A stretch of DNA of 43,653 nt from Phycisphaeraceae bacterium. GTDB lineage: Bacteria > Planctomycetota > Phycisphaerae > Phycisphaerales > Phycisphaeraceae. Shown here piece by piece: positions 8,504 to 16,933 of the stretch. The stretch is from positions 1 through 43,653 of the forward strand of contig JANQSF010000040.1 in NCBI GenBank assembly GCA_028284155.1, in the 5' to 3' direction. Made by a program: the position numbers and the translations under genes. The notes beneath the pieces are model-generated. The model was not told the DNA's origin and did not search any database. It was given only the letters and a program-made list of their open reading frames with translations. Position 1 is the stretch's first letter, and every line of letters starts with the position of its first letter.

Positions 8504-8899
8504 ATGACTCGTTCGCAATTCAAGGAAGTCGCCCAACAGGCCCTTGAGCGCCTCGTCTTGGTCGCCGAGCAAGAAACCGGGCTGAAGCTGTCTCGACGTT
8601 TCTGTTTTGGATGGATCGGGACCGACACGATCGTGGAAGAGGAGGACGTGGCTGAATTCCTCGTTTCGGCAACGTTTGTCGACGAACAACACATCGCCCC
8701 GTGCTTCGACCTGTTTCTGAAAAGGATCCTTCCGGACGGTCGGTTGTACCTTGAGGGCTACTGCGCTCGTTACGAACCATGCGAGTATGGTGATCACTAC
8801 CAGTACCAGAGCATGGGGCACGGAGCCGGCCGGGTTGGTCCCTTTAAGCTCGGCCACCACATCGACCCATGTGATAACGCGACACCGGATTGCACGTAA
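8504..8899 (+). CDS. Conserved-looking hypothetical protein, 131 aa
   Basis: The protein opens with a helix (FKEVAQQALERLVLVAEQETGLKL), followed by strand-rich sequence with FGWIGTDTIVEEEDVAEFLVSATF, and later a Cys/His/Tyr-rich segment (GYCARYEPCEYGDHYQYQSMGHGAGRVGPFKLG). The MGHGAGRVGP stretch looks like a conserved loop, but I cannot assign a domain with confidence. The ATG at 8504 is preferred because the open frame upstream runs through the REP-like element at 8458. The end of the protein (DPCDNATPDCT) is less conserved in character and could result from a shifted frame. Confidence 0.55.
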   Translation: MTRSQFKEVAQQALERLVLVAEQETGLKLSRRFCFGWIGTDTIVEEEDVAEFLVSATFVDEQHIAPCFDLFLKRILPDGRLYLEGYCARYEPCEYGDHYQYQSMGHGAGRVGPFKLGHHIDPCDNATPDCT

Positions 8900-9042
8900 A
8901 ATCGACGCCCCGCGAGCCTTGAGACATCGCCAACCCCGGACGCACACAATCTTTTTCCAAACCTCCCGGTTTTCTCTAAGAACGCCCGCGGCGCCGCGTT
9001 GTTCTTGTTGAGTCCCATTCGTTCCGCCTCATTGGGCAGGGC

Positions 9043-9570
9043 ATGACCGAAAGCCTCAGACCGGACGACGCGTGGGTGTCCGCTGCGGTGCTCGAGCACG
9101 AGCGCGCGTTGGTTGCGTACGCCCTGCGGTTGACCGGCCGACTCGAGACGGCGCGGGACGTCGCGCAGGACACGTTCCTTCGGCTGTGCCGACTGTCGCC
9201 CGGCGAGCGGCGGGCCGTTCGGCCGCGTGTCACCGCCTGGCTGTTCACCGTCTGCCGCAACCGCGCCTTGGACATCCGCCGACGCGACCGCAGGACACCG
9301 ACCATGACCCCCCTGGACGCCACCGCGACCCACGCCGCCGACGCCCCGCCCGACGGGCCGATGCAGGAGCGGGAGACGCACCAAACGGTCGTCACGCTGG
9401 TCGAGCAACTGCCCATCAAACAGCGCGAAATCGTTCGGCTGCGATTCCAACACGACCTGACGTACCAGCAGATCGCCGAGGTGACGGAATTGAGTGTGAG
9501 TTATGTCGGCTACCTCCTACACGCGGCGCTACGCACGTTGCGCGAACAGATGACGCCGCAGTCAACCTGA
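9043..9570 (+). CDS. ECF-type RNA polymerase sigma factor
   Basis: 175 residues, a normal group 4 sigma factor. Region 2 lies at about 20-95 (ALVAYALRLTGRLETARDVAQDTFLRLC, then WLFTVCRNRALDIRRRDRR) and region 4 at about 120-170 (LPIKQREIVRLRFQHDLTYQQIAEVTELSVSYVGYLLHAALRTLRE, the helix-turn-helix that reads the -35 box). It lacks the extra C-terminal domains of some ECF groups. The next gene starts 17 bases after its stop and encodes a protein with an anti-sigma-like N-terminus, so the two probably form a sigma/anti-sigma pair, with the sigma factor held at the membrane until a signal arrives. The regulon is unknown. Auto-activation is likely but not shown by the sequence. Confidence 0.93.
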   Translation: MTESLRPDDAWVSAAVLEHERALVAYALRLTGRLETARDVAQDTFLRLCRLSPGERRAVRPRVTAWLFTVCRNRALDIRRRDRRTPTMTPLDATATHAADAPPDGPMQERETHQTVVTLVEQLPIKQREIVRLRFQHDLTYQQIAEVTELSVSYVGYLLHAALRTLREQMTPQST

Positions 9571-9587
9571 CAGGAGCCTGTCGAACC

Positions 9588-12527
9588 ATGAACAACGAGA
9601 CCCCCCGTGACGACGCCCCACAAGACGACGCGCAGCCCGAGGCGATCGACCCGGCGCTGCAACGGCTGACCGACTACGCGCTGGGCCGATTCGACGACGA
9701 CGCTGAGCAACGCGCCGCGGTCGAGCGCGAGTTGGCTGACGACCCCGAGGCGCAGCGCTACGTGACCGAGACACGCGAGTTGGCCGACACCGTGTCCGAA
9801 GCGCTGCACGCGCAGACCGCCGTGGGGTTGACCGATCAGCAGCACGCCACACTGGATCAGGAGATCGCGTCCATGACCAACCAGCCAACCGAATCGGTCG
9901 ACCCGTCGCGCGGCGCGAGTCGGCACGGGTTATTGCCGTTCGCCACGGCCGTCGCCGCCGGCATCGCTGGTGCTGTCCTGTCGTCGCTGATCACGGTCAA
10001 GATGCTGCGCGAAACGCATCCGCCCGCGGCCGAAGCGCCGCCGGTCGCGGGCGCGCCCGCACAGGACTCAACACCGAACAAAGATGACACGCAACAGGCG
10101 TCGCCGCGACCGGTCACCGTGCGAACTTCCCACCCGCTGCTGGACGAGACCGAGTTGCGCAAGCTCGACAAGCCGATCGACGTCGCGTTCGAGGCCACGC
10201 CGATCCGCGAAGTGCTGGAAACGATCCGCGACGCGACGGGCGTCAACCTCGTCGTGGAGTGGGCCAAACTCGAGTCGGTCGGCGCGGACGAAGCGCAGAT
10301 CTCGCTCAAGCTTCAAGCCGTGCCCGCGCGGCAGTTGCTCAAACTTGTGCTCGCTCAAGCCTCCGCGGTGTCCGAACTCGAACCGTTGGGCTTCGACGTC
10401 TGGGAAGACTCGGTCGTCGTCTCGACACGGCGCGCCCTCAAGCGCAACACCGTCGTGCTCACGTACGACGTGCGCGACTTGGTCGACGCGCGGCTGACGG
10501 GCGGGCCGTTGTTCGACCTGAACTCAGCCTTGTCTGGCACTTCGTCGGGGGGCACGAGCGGCGCGGGCCTCTTTTCCGACGAGCCGCTGTCACCGATCCG
10601 GCCACGCCTCGCCGGTGGGCACGCCCGGCCGAGCGACCTGCGCATCGCGCCCCGGCCGACCCAGCGTGAAAGGGTGTTTGATCAGGCCAACCACGCCACG
10701 GCCGTCGCTTCCACCTCCCTGTTCGGCGACGACGACAGTGAGTTGGAGTACACGATGGCAGAGCGTTTGGAGGAGATCGCAACGCTCATCCGGGACGTCT
10801 CGGACGACCAGGAGGATTGGGCGTCGTACGGCGGCGAGCACGCCAGCCTGAAGTATGTTGAGCACAAGCTGGTGATCAAAGCCACCCCGGAACGTCACCG
10901 GCAGGTCCTGGCCCTGCTCGACCAGTTGCGGCAAGGCCGACCGGCGCCGCAGTTGCAACCGCGGGAGGACGAACCGAACCCCGAGAATCTGAACGAGGCC
11001 GCCGCCGCAATGCGCGCCCAGGCTGAAGAGCTGGCTCGCCTGCGCGCCGAGTTGGACGACGCCAATCGGCTCGCGGCCGAGACATACGAGCTGATCGTTG
11101 ACAATCCGTTCAAGCTCGTGGCTGACGAACCGCTGTCGACGTTCTCCGTCGATGTCGACACCGCGTCGTACGCGAATACGCGGCGGTTCCTCAACGACGG
11201 CGCGCTGCCGCCGCCGGACGCCGTGCGCATCGAAGAGTTGATCAACTACTTCCGTTACGACTACGCCCCGCCGCCGGCCGACGCCGACGACCCGTTCGCC
11301 GCACACCTCGAGGTCAACGCCTGCCCCTGGCAACGGGATCACAAACTCGTGCGCATCGGGATCAAGGGCAAAGAAGTCGACGCCGGCGAACGCCCGCCCA
11401 GCAACCTCGTGTTCCTCATCGACGTGTCCGGGTCGATGGAGTCGCCCGACAAGCTGCCGCTGCTCAAACAGGGCTTGGAGTTGATGGTCAACGAGTTGGA
11501 CGACACCAGCCGCGTGGCGGTCGTCGTGTACGCGTCGTCGGAGGGCATCGCGTTGCCTTCGACGCCGGCGACGAACAAGCGCGCGATCATCGACGCCATC
11601 CGCCACCTCCAGGCCGGCGGGTCGACCGCGGGCGAGGCCGGCATCCAACTCGCTTACAAGATCGCCGAGCAACACTTCATCAAGGGCGGCGTCAACCGCG
11701 TCATCCTCGCGACCGACGGCGACTTCAACGTCGGCGTCAGCGACACATCCGAACTCGTCCGCCTCATCGAGCAGAAGCGACAGACCGGCGTGTTCCTCTC
11801 GGTGCTCGGCTTCGGCACGGGCAACCTCAAAGACGAGCGCATGGAGCAATTGGCTGACCACGGCAACGGCAACTACAACTACATCGACACGATCCGCGAG
11901 GCGCAGAAGGTGCTCGTCGAACAGATGGGCGGCACGATCGTGCCGATCGCCAAAGACGTGAAACTGCAACTGGAGTTCAACCCGTCGAAGGTCAAGTCAT
12001 TCCGCCTGATCGGCTACGAAAACCGCGTGTTGCAACACGAAGACTTCAACGACGACACGAAAGACGCCGGCGAGATCGGCGCGGGCCACACCGTCACCGC
12101 CCTGTACGAGATCGTGCCGCGTGCTGCGGGCAACCCGGCGGACGCGCCCGCGAAGCGCGTCGACGATTTGAAATACCAGAAACGACCCGAGTTGACCGAC
12201 GCGGCTGGCAGCGACGAGTTGCTGACGTTGAAGCTGCGCTACAAGCAACCGGACGGGCAGCAGAGCAAGCTGCTGTCGGTGACGGTGAACGACAACGCCG
12301 AGCCTAAGTTGGCTGACAGTTCCGCCGACTTCCGCTTCGCCGCGTCAGTCGCGGGCTTCGGCATGCTGCTGCGCGACTCGCCGCACAAGGGCAACGTGGA
12401 CTGGTCTAAGGTCCACGAGCTTGCAACGCAAAGCCTGGCCGGCATGCCCAAGGGCACCGAACTCAACTACCGGCAGGAGTTTGTCAAGCTGGTTGAAAAG
12501 GCCAGAAAGCTCACGGGCAAACCATAA
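9588..12527 (+). CDS. Anti-sigma-like/secretin-N-like/VWA (YfbK-type) fusion protein
   Basis: 979 residues. Order of parts: residues 20-75, an acidic helical region (LTDYALGRF then a run of Glu/Ala helices) of the type found at the N-terminus of planctomycete anti-sigma proteins; 113-136, one membrane helix; 197-270, a secretin/TonB short-N-like domain (IDVAFEATPIREVLETIRDATGVNLVVEW); about 390-460, a second region ending in HRQVLALLDQLR, like the repeat units of secretins; 480-500, a coiled stretch; 500-570, the YfbK N-terminal region (FSVDVDTASYANTRRFLN); 605-780, a VWA domain with an intact MIDAS (D612-V-S-G-S, later ATDGD); and a DUF3520-like C-terminus. It probably anchors the upstream sigma factor inside and senses cell-envelope ligands outside. 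The ATG follows an AGGAG at 9571-9575. Confidence 0.88.
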   Translation: MNNETPRDDAPQDDAQPEAIDPALQRLTDYALGRFDDDAEQRAAVERELADDPEAQRYVTETRELADTVSEALHAQTAVGLTDQQHATLDQEIASMTNQPTESVDPSRGASRHGLLPFATAVAAGIAGAVLSSLITVKMLRETHPPAAEAPPVAGAPAQDSTPNKDDTQQASPRPVTVRTSHPLLDETELRKLDKPIDVAFEATPIREVLETIRDATGVNLVVEWAKLESVGADEAQISLKLQAVPARQLLKLVLAQASAVSELEPLGFDVWEDSVVVSTRRALKRNTVVLTYDVRDLVDARLTGGPLFDLNSALSGTSSGGTSGAGLFSDEPLSPIRPRLAGGHARPSDLRIAPRPTQRERVFDQANHATAVASTSLFGDDDSELEYTMAERLEEIATLIRDVSDDQEDWASYGGEHASLKYVEHKLVIKATPERHRQVLALLDQLRQGRPAPQLQPREDEPNPENLNEAAAAMRAQAEELARLRAELDDANRLAAETYELIVDNPFKLVADEPLSTFSVDVDTASYANTRRFLNDGALPPPDAVRIEELINYFRYDYAPPPADADDPFAAHLEVNACPWQRDHKLVRIGIKGKEVDAGERPPSNLVFLIDVSGSMESPDKLPLLKQGLELMVNELDDTSRVAVVVYASSEGIALPSTPATNKRAIIDAIRHLQAGGSTAGEAGIQLAYKIAEQHFIKGGVNRVILATDGDFNVGVSDTSELVRLIEQKRQTGVFLSVLGFGTGNLKDERMEQLADHGNGNYNYIDTIREAQKVLVEQMGGTIVPIAKDVKLQLEFNPSKVKSFRLIGYENRVLQHEDFNDDTKDAGEIGAGHTVTALYEIVPRAAGNPADAPAKRVDDLKYQKRPELTDAAGSDELLTLKLRYKQPDGQQSKLLSVTVNDNAEPKLADSSADFRFAASVAGFGMLLRDSPHKGNVDWSKVHELATQSLAGMPKGTELNYRQEFVKLVEKARKLTGKP

Positions 12528-12535
12528 CACGCGTC

Positions 12536-12623
12536 GGCCGGCAATCGATGCCACTGCGTTGCATTCGATTCCGGCGCCTCAAGCCAAAGCCCGGCCCCCA
12601 ATAGAACGGCCGTCGCAACGGCG
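12536..12623. terminator. Convergent intergenic region with hairpin potential
   Basis: The two flanking genes converge here. An imperfect dyad pairs the GGCCGGCAATCG region with CGATTCCGGCGCC, and GCCGT/ACGGC forms a small hairpin near 12609-12622. It may end transcription in both directions, but the stems are imperfect and lack T runs. Confidence 0.35.
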
Positions 12624-13829
12624 TCACCCCAACCGCCAAACATGGACGAACCCCGCCATGTCCGCGGCGGCGAGCCACTGTTCATCGGGCGATAGGGCGA
12701 CGGCGTGGAACCAGTCCTTGAACTGCCCGCCGCGCGGCTTGCCGATCTGCGCGACCTGTTTGCCGTCGGCCACCTTGACGACGCGCACTGTCGTGTCGCG
12801 GCCGCTGGTCAGCAGGTGTGAGCCGTCACCCGTAAACATCAGGTCACACATGCCGTAGCGGTGGTCGCTGACCGTGCGGACGACCTTGCCGGTCTTGGGG
12901 TCGATCAGGTGGGCCTGGCCTTTGTCGGTCTCGCCGCCCTGGCCGACCGCCAGGAGTTTGCCATCGGGTGAGAAGGCGGAGCAAACGAAGCCGCGCTTGA
13001 CGAACTTGCCCCACGTGCGCGAGTAGCCGTAGCTGTTGTCGCGGGCCTTGACGTTGGGGAACTGGATCTTCAGCAGGTCAACGGTTTCCTTGCCACTGGC
13101 GACGTCGAACACACGAGCTTGGGCGGGCGGGCGGTCAAAACTGCCGCGGCTGTGACTGTACTCGCCGACGAACGCACGCTTGCCGTCCGAATCGAGCGAC
13201 GCCGAACTGACCCAAACGCCGGGGTGACCCTTCCACTGCGTGACAATCTTGCGCGTGACGGTGTCGCGGACGACCACGTTGCCCGCGTCGTCGCCGCTGA
13301 TCATCCGCTTGCCGTCGCGCGACAGGCCCAGGCCGTTGATCCAGTCGGTGTGGCCGTCCGACACGACGTGCGTGGCGGGCAGTGTGGCGATCTTGATGCC
13401 CGGCGCGTTCAAGATCTCATCCTTGTTCTTCGCACGCCTCGCCTTCTCGCGCCGTCGATTGGCGTCGAGGACGATCTGATCCTCGCCCGTCGGCTTGGCT
13501 GACGTGTCCCAGAACCGGACCGTCCGGTCGTAGCTGGCGGTGACCAGCGTCTTGTTGTCCGGCATCAGTCGTACGCGCGACACGGCGTTGTCATGCCCCT
13601 GCAGCCAGGTCGTCGGCGCGTGGTCGGGTCCGTCGTACCGGTCCTTCTTGGCCTGCTCGACCGCCTCCTTCGACGGCTCGTCCGGCAGGTCCCAGATCAG
13701 CACCTGTCCAAGCCGGTTGGCCGCCGCGATGCGCTTGTGCGACCCGAGGAACGCGACACCCGTGACCCACGCGTTCTCGAAACGCAGTTGCCAGACGTGT
13801 GTCGACTTGTCAAACGATTGATTAGGCAT
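12624..13829 (-). CDS. WD40 repeat beta-propeller protein
   Basis: 401 residues. At least five WD40-like repeats are readable, with the GH...D...LxxxxxDxTVRxWD pattern: HDNAVSRVRLMPDNKTLVTASYDRTVRFWD, HTDWINGLGLSRDGKRMISGDDAGNVVVRD, and DHRYGMCDLMFTGDGSHLLTSGRDTTVRVVKV. No signal peptide is seen, so the protein may stay inside or depend on another route. It starts 3 bases after the stop of the upstream propeller gene, so it is the last gene of a minus-strand operon with DUF1501. WD40 proteins in such clusters are thought to scaffold other proteins; no partner is proven. Confidence 0.9.
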   Translation of the reverse strand: MPNQSFDKSTHVWQLRFENAWVTGVAFLGSHKRIAAANRLGQVLIWDLPDEPSKEAVEQAKKDRYDGPDHAPTTWLQGHDNAVSRVRLMPDNKTLVTASYDRTVRFWDTSAKPTGEDQIVLDANRRREKARRAKNKDEILNAPGIKIATLPATHVVSDGHTDWINGLGLSRDGKRMISGDDAGNVVVRDTVTRKIVTQWKGHPGVWVSSASLDSDGKRAFVGEYSHSRGSFDRPPAQARVFDVASGKETVDLLKIQFPNVKARDNSYGYSRTWGKFVKRGFVCSAFSPDGKLLAVGQGGETDKGQAHLIDPKTGKVVRTVSDHRYGMCDLMFTGDGSHLLTSGRDTTVRVVKVADGKQVAQIGKPRGGQFKDWFHAVALSPDEQWLAAADMAGFVHVWRLG

Positions 13830-13832
13830 GGT

Positions 13833-15218
13833 TCACTGACCTTTCGTCGCGGCGTGCCGGTACACCCACATCCGGTCGTTGTATCGGCCCTGAATGACGG
13901 TCGCGTTGTGCACCGGGTCGTAGTAGCCCATGTAGCCGCCGTACTTCGTCTGCGGCAGCGGCGCGCCGACCGGCTCGATAAACGTCCACTTTTTCGTCCT
14001 GAGCGAGAACGACGCGAGTTTGAGCGCCTTGCCGCGTCCATCCGGCGGGAAGGCGAGCAGGAACACGTCGGCCACCTGGTCGTAGACGAAGACCGACTTG
14101 GCGTCGTGGCCGAACACGCGTTCGTCCGTCACCGCCTTCGACCACGTGTTCGCGTCGATGTCATACACGAACGTGTCGTGCTTGAGCACCGCCACCAGCT
14201 TGCGGTCCTTCGTGCTATACGCGACCTGCACCTCCGACATCGGCGAGACCTTCAGCTTCGTCGCCAACTCGCTGACCGACTTGCCGCCGTTGGGTCTGAG
14301 TTCCTCCCACTTGTCCGCCACCGCGTCGAACGCCCACATCTCGTACGCGGCGGGCGAGACGTTCTGCGCGGCGACGTACCAGATACTCTTACCCAGGTCG
14401 GGGATGTAGTGCATCGTCGCACCCATCCCGCGCAGGGCGGCGCGGGGCGTATCGACAGCTTTCGTCTTGTAATGGATCCACTTCTTGTTGATCAGATTGA
14501 ACATCCACATCGGTGTGTAGCGCGGGTCGAGCTTCGCGATGGTTTCCTCGATCGACTCGCCGGCGTAGTACGCCCACGTGGCCGGCTGGGCCGCGGCCTT
14601 GGCGCCCATGCCCCACAGCAGACGCTTGGCACGCGGGTCGTAGGTGAACCCGTCCCACGTGTGCGCGGGCATGATCGGCCCGCCGTTCTTGGTCTTGATG
14701 TCGCCGTCCTTGAAGTGCACGTGCTCGTTCCACCACGCGCGGTAGTCTTCGATCTGCTGCTTCTGCTTGTCGGTCAAAACCGTATCGGGTTTGCGCACCA
14801 ACGTACGCGACGTCAGGAAGTACGCGCCCTTGTGTTTCGTGGGGTTGCCGCCGTCCGGCCCGTAAAGCATGTGCCACGTGTTCGACCCCAGGTGGTACTC
14901 CCACACGTCGTTCATGCGGTGCGGCACCTGATGATTCCCGCCCGCGTACAAGGCCGTGCCCCGGTCAGCCGCGTACGGCATCTTGTTGCAATAGTCGCGC
15001 TGACCCGGGCCGAAGCGCGGGAAGCCGAAACGGTCTTCATCACCACACTCGACGTTGACCTTCGGCAGCAGCACGGCGTGGCCGGGCTTCAGGTCACGCA
15101 GCGCGGCGAGGATGGCGGGGTCGTCTCTATAAGGAGGCGTGTCGGCCTGTGCGGTTGTGATTGAAACGAAACCAACAACAAAAAACGACACGACCAGCGA
15201 TGCGCGGACACTCGACAT
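13833..15218 (-). CDS. Secreted kelch-like beta-propeller protein
   Basis: 461 residues. A Sec signal peptide (1-25, ending AQA) leads into repeated four-strand blades of kelch type: ALYAGGNHQVPHRMNDVWEY followed by SNTWHMLYGPDG, HTWDGFTYDPRAKRLLWGMG, and KDRKLVAVLKHDTFVYDIDANTW. The repeats suggest a six- or seven-bladed propeller, but no catalytic residues are recognised. The ATG at 15218 has a GGAG 6 bases upstream; an in-frame TTG at 15230 is a weaker alternative. It lies 17 bases after the small 70-residue gene and 3 bases before the WD40 gene, so the group is probably one transcript. Confidence 0.85.
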   Translation of the reverse strand: MSSVRASLVVSFFVVGFVSITTAQADTPPYRDDPAILAALRDLKPGHAVLLPKVNVECGDEDRFGFPRFGPGQRDYCNKMPYAADRGTALYAGGNHQVPHRMNDVWEYHLGSNTWHMLYGPDGGNPTKHKGAYFLTSRTLVRKPDTVLTDKQKQQIEDYRAWWNEHVHFKDGDIKTKNGGPIMPAHTWDGFTYDPRAKRLLWGMGAKAAAQPATWAYYAGESIEETIAKLDPRYTPMWMFNLINKKWIHYKTKAVDTPRAALRGMGATMHYIPDLGKSIWYVAAQNVSPAAYEMWAFDAVADKWEELRPNGGKSVSELATKLKVSPMSEVQVAYSTKDRKLVAVLKHDTFVYDIDANTWSKAVTDERVFGHDAKSVFVYDQVADVFLLAFPPDGRGKALKLASFSLRTKKWTFIEPVGAPLPQTKYGGYMGYYDPVHNATVIQGRYNDRMWVYRHAATKGQ

Positions 15219-15235
15219 GGAGGACTCCAATCACT

Positions 15236-15448
15236 TCACGCCGCAGGTTCTAACGCTTCAACCGCGGCGATCTGATTGGCCCGTAGAGCGGCAAAACGGT
15301 CTGAACGAGGTTGTAACACGTGGACGACGGATTGTCCGATCGCAACAAGGTCCGGGTGACGAACTTCATATCGATCGCCGCTGGTCAGAACGATTACGAG
15401 AGGTTGATATGGATCGCGGTGTATCACTTCACGCAACAACTCGATCAT
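15236..15448 (-). CDS. Small conserved-type protein, 70 aa, translationally coupled to DUF1501
   Basis: The ATG overlaps the TGA of the DUF1501 gene by 4 bases (ATGA), a strong sign that this short frame is translated. The sequence MIELLREVIHRDPYQPLVIVLTSGDRYEVRHPDLVAIG has the form of a small planctomycete protein type that I recall as (helix)-DPFxPFxIxLxDGRxxxVxHPDxVAxG: one helix, then a small beta-sandwich-like domain. The function is unknown. It is easy to miss in automatic annotation because of its length. Its place between DUF1501 and the propeller gene suggests it belongs to the same system. Confidence 0.8.
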   Translation of the reverse strand: MIELLREVIHRDPYQPLVIVLTSGDRYEVRHPDLVAIGQSVVHVLQPRSDRFAALRANQIAAVEALEPAA

Positions 15449-16716
15449 GCCAGTATCTCCTTCACCGCCTTCGACCCGAACGGCGCGATCGGCACAGGTC
15501 GAACGCCGGCAAAGTTCTCCTGACCTGGGTTGATGCCCAACGCCTGATACACCGTGGCGAAGAAATCGCCTTCCGTGACTTCGTCCTCAGCCACGTCGAG
15601 GCCGCGTTCGTCGGTTCGGCCGTGCACGTAGCCGGCCTTGACACCGCAGCCGGCCAGGGCGGTTGACCACGCGCGGACGTAGTGGTCGCGCCCCGCGCGG
15701 TTGTTGATCCGCGGTGTTCTGCCGATCTCACCCATCCAGACGACCAGCGTGTTTTCCAGCAGGCCTTGCGACGCCAGGTCGGTCAACAAGCCGGCCCACG
15801 CGTGATCCATCGGCGGCAGCAGGCCTTTGTGACCCTGGAAGTTGTCGGCGTGCGTGTCGTATCCCGATTGGCCGACCTCGACGAACGCGACGCCCGACTG
15901 CACGAGTTTGCGGGCCATCAGGCAACGCCTGCCAAACAACGAGTCGCCGTACAGGTCGCGGTATTTCGGCCATTCGTTTTCGATCTCGAACGCCTTGCGC
16001 TGACCGAGCAGTTTGCGGGCTGAGTCGTTGGCCGCCCGGTGCATTTTCGACGTGACGGCCTTGTGTTTCTCGGCGTACTTTTCTTCGAGGAAGCCGCGCA
16101 AAGCATGTCGGCGGTCGTCGCGCTCAGCGTCCACACTGTTCGAAGAAAACGGCGGGAGCTTGCCGCTGTGGTTCAAACTGAACGGCTGATACTTCGGACC
16201 GAGAAAACCGGAGCCGGTGTTGCCCTGCGACGAGATCTTGACGAATTGCGGCAGGGGGCTTTCGTCGTTGCCGAGGTACTTGGCCATGACCGCGCCGATC
16301 TCGGGGAACTGGATGTTCGCGGCCTGCGAATACGCGGTGTGCATCAGGTGGATGCCGCCGGGGTGGTCGATCTGCGACGTGTGCATCGAGCGGATAACGG
16401 TGATCTTGTCCATCATCTTCGCCATCTTCGGCATCGTCTCGCAGATGTGGATCCCGGGAAGGTTGGTCTTGATTTCGCGGAACGGCCCGCCGGTGTCGGC
16501 CCCGACCTTCATGTCGAACGTCTCGAACTGACTCGCGCCGCCGTTCATCCAAAGCAAGATGCAGTGCTTTGTCTTCTTCGCGGCGGTCGCCGCGTGGGCC
16601 TGACTGTTGAATAGATTGCCCCAGTTGAGTAACGCGCCACCCGTACCCGCGGCGAGCGTGCCCTTGAGCAGCGCGCGACGGGAGACGTGTTCGTGAGTCG
16701 GGCATTGGGGTTGCAT
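15445..16716 (-). CDS. DUF1501 family Tat-exported protein
   Basis: 423 residues, normal length for DUF1501 (PF07394), an alkaline-phosphatase/sulfatase-fold family abundant in planctomycetes and of unproven activity. The N-terminus has a Tat signal (SRRALLKG, Arg13-Arg14). Core blocks are KHCILLWMNGGASQFETFDMK, TVIRSMHTSQIDHPGGIHLMHTAY, VGQSGYDTHADNF and LVVWMGEIGRTPRINNRAGRDHYVRAWSTALAGCGVKAG. The His/Asp-rich segments fit a metal centre. The DUF1549/DUF1553 gene lies just upstream; this pair is a recurrent planctomycete module. A GGAG precedes the ATG by 8 bases. The 217-base gap to the upstream gene contains a family B palindrome. Confidence 0.93.
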   Translation of the reverse strand: MQPQCPTHEHVSRRALLKGTLAAGTGGALLNWGNLFNSQAHAATAAKKTKHCILLWMNGGASQFETFDMKVGADTGGPFREIKTNLPGIHICETMPKMAKMMDKITVIRSMHTSQIDHPGGIHLMHTAYSQAANIQFPEIGAVMAKYLGNDESPLPQFVKISSQGNTGSGFLGPKYQPFSLNHSGKLPPFSSNSVDAERDDRRHALRGFLEEKYAEKHKAVTSKMHRAANDSARKLLGQRKAFEIENEWPKYRDLYGDSLFGRRCLMARKLVQSGVAFVEVGQSGYDTHADNFQGHKGLLPPMDHAWAGLLTDLASQGLLENTLVVWMGEIGRTPRINNRAGRDHYVRAWSTALAGCGVKAGYVHGRTDERGLDVAEDEVTEGDFFATVYQALGINPGQENFAGVRPVPIAPFGSKAVKEILA

Positions 16717-16745
16717 GGTGCGTCTCCGAGCGGTCGATCTTGTAC

Positions 16746-16827
16746 GGGAGGGCGAGGCTCCGTCCGAGCCGTGGGGCGAGCCGGTGGTACAGACTTTACT
16801 ACGGCTCAGACGGAGCCTCGCCCTCCC
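16746..16827. repeat. Family B paired palindrome, copy 1
   Basis: Two 27-base arms (16746-16772 and 16801-16827) are inverted with one mismatch around a 28-base spacer. Each arm opens with GGGAGGGCGA and holds its own hairpin GGCTC-CGTCC-GAGCC. It lies between the DUF1549 and DUF1501 genes. A single arm recurs at 18805-18831. Confidence 0.85.
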
Positions 16828-16933
16828 AATTTCGAAGGCGGCCCTGTGGGCACGCCGCTAAACATCACAGTGTTTCATATCCTGGTTTCCGGCCTTCATG
16901 GCTTCCTGCTAAAACCATTCATTGTCGGTTTCA

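Noticed and set aside
13593..15164. 523-codon plus-strand open frame
   Set aside because: It lies opposite the WD40 and propeller genes, whose family motifs are clear. Its composition (many Arg, Val, His) is typical of an antisense frame.
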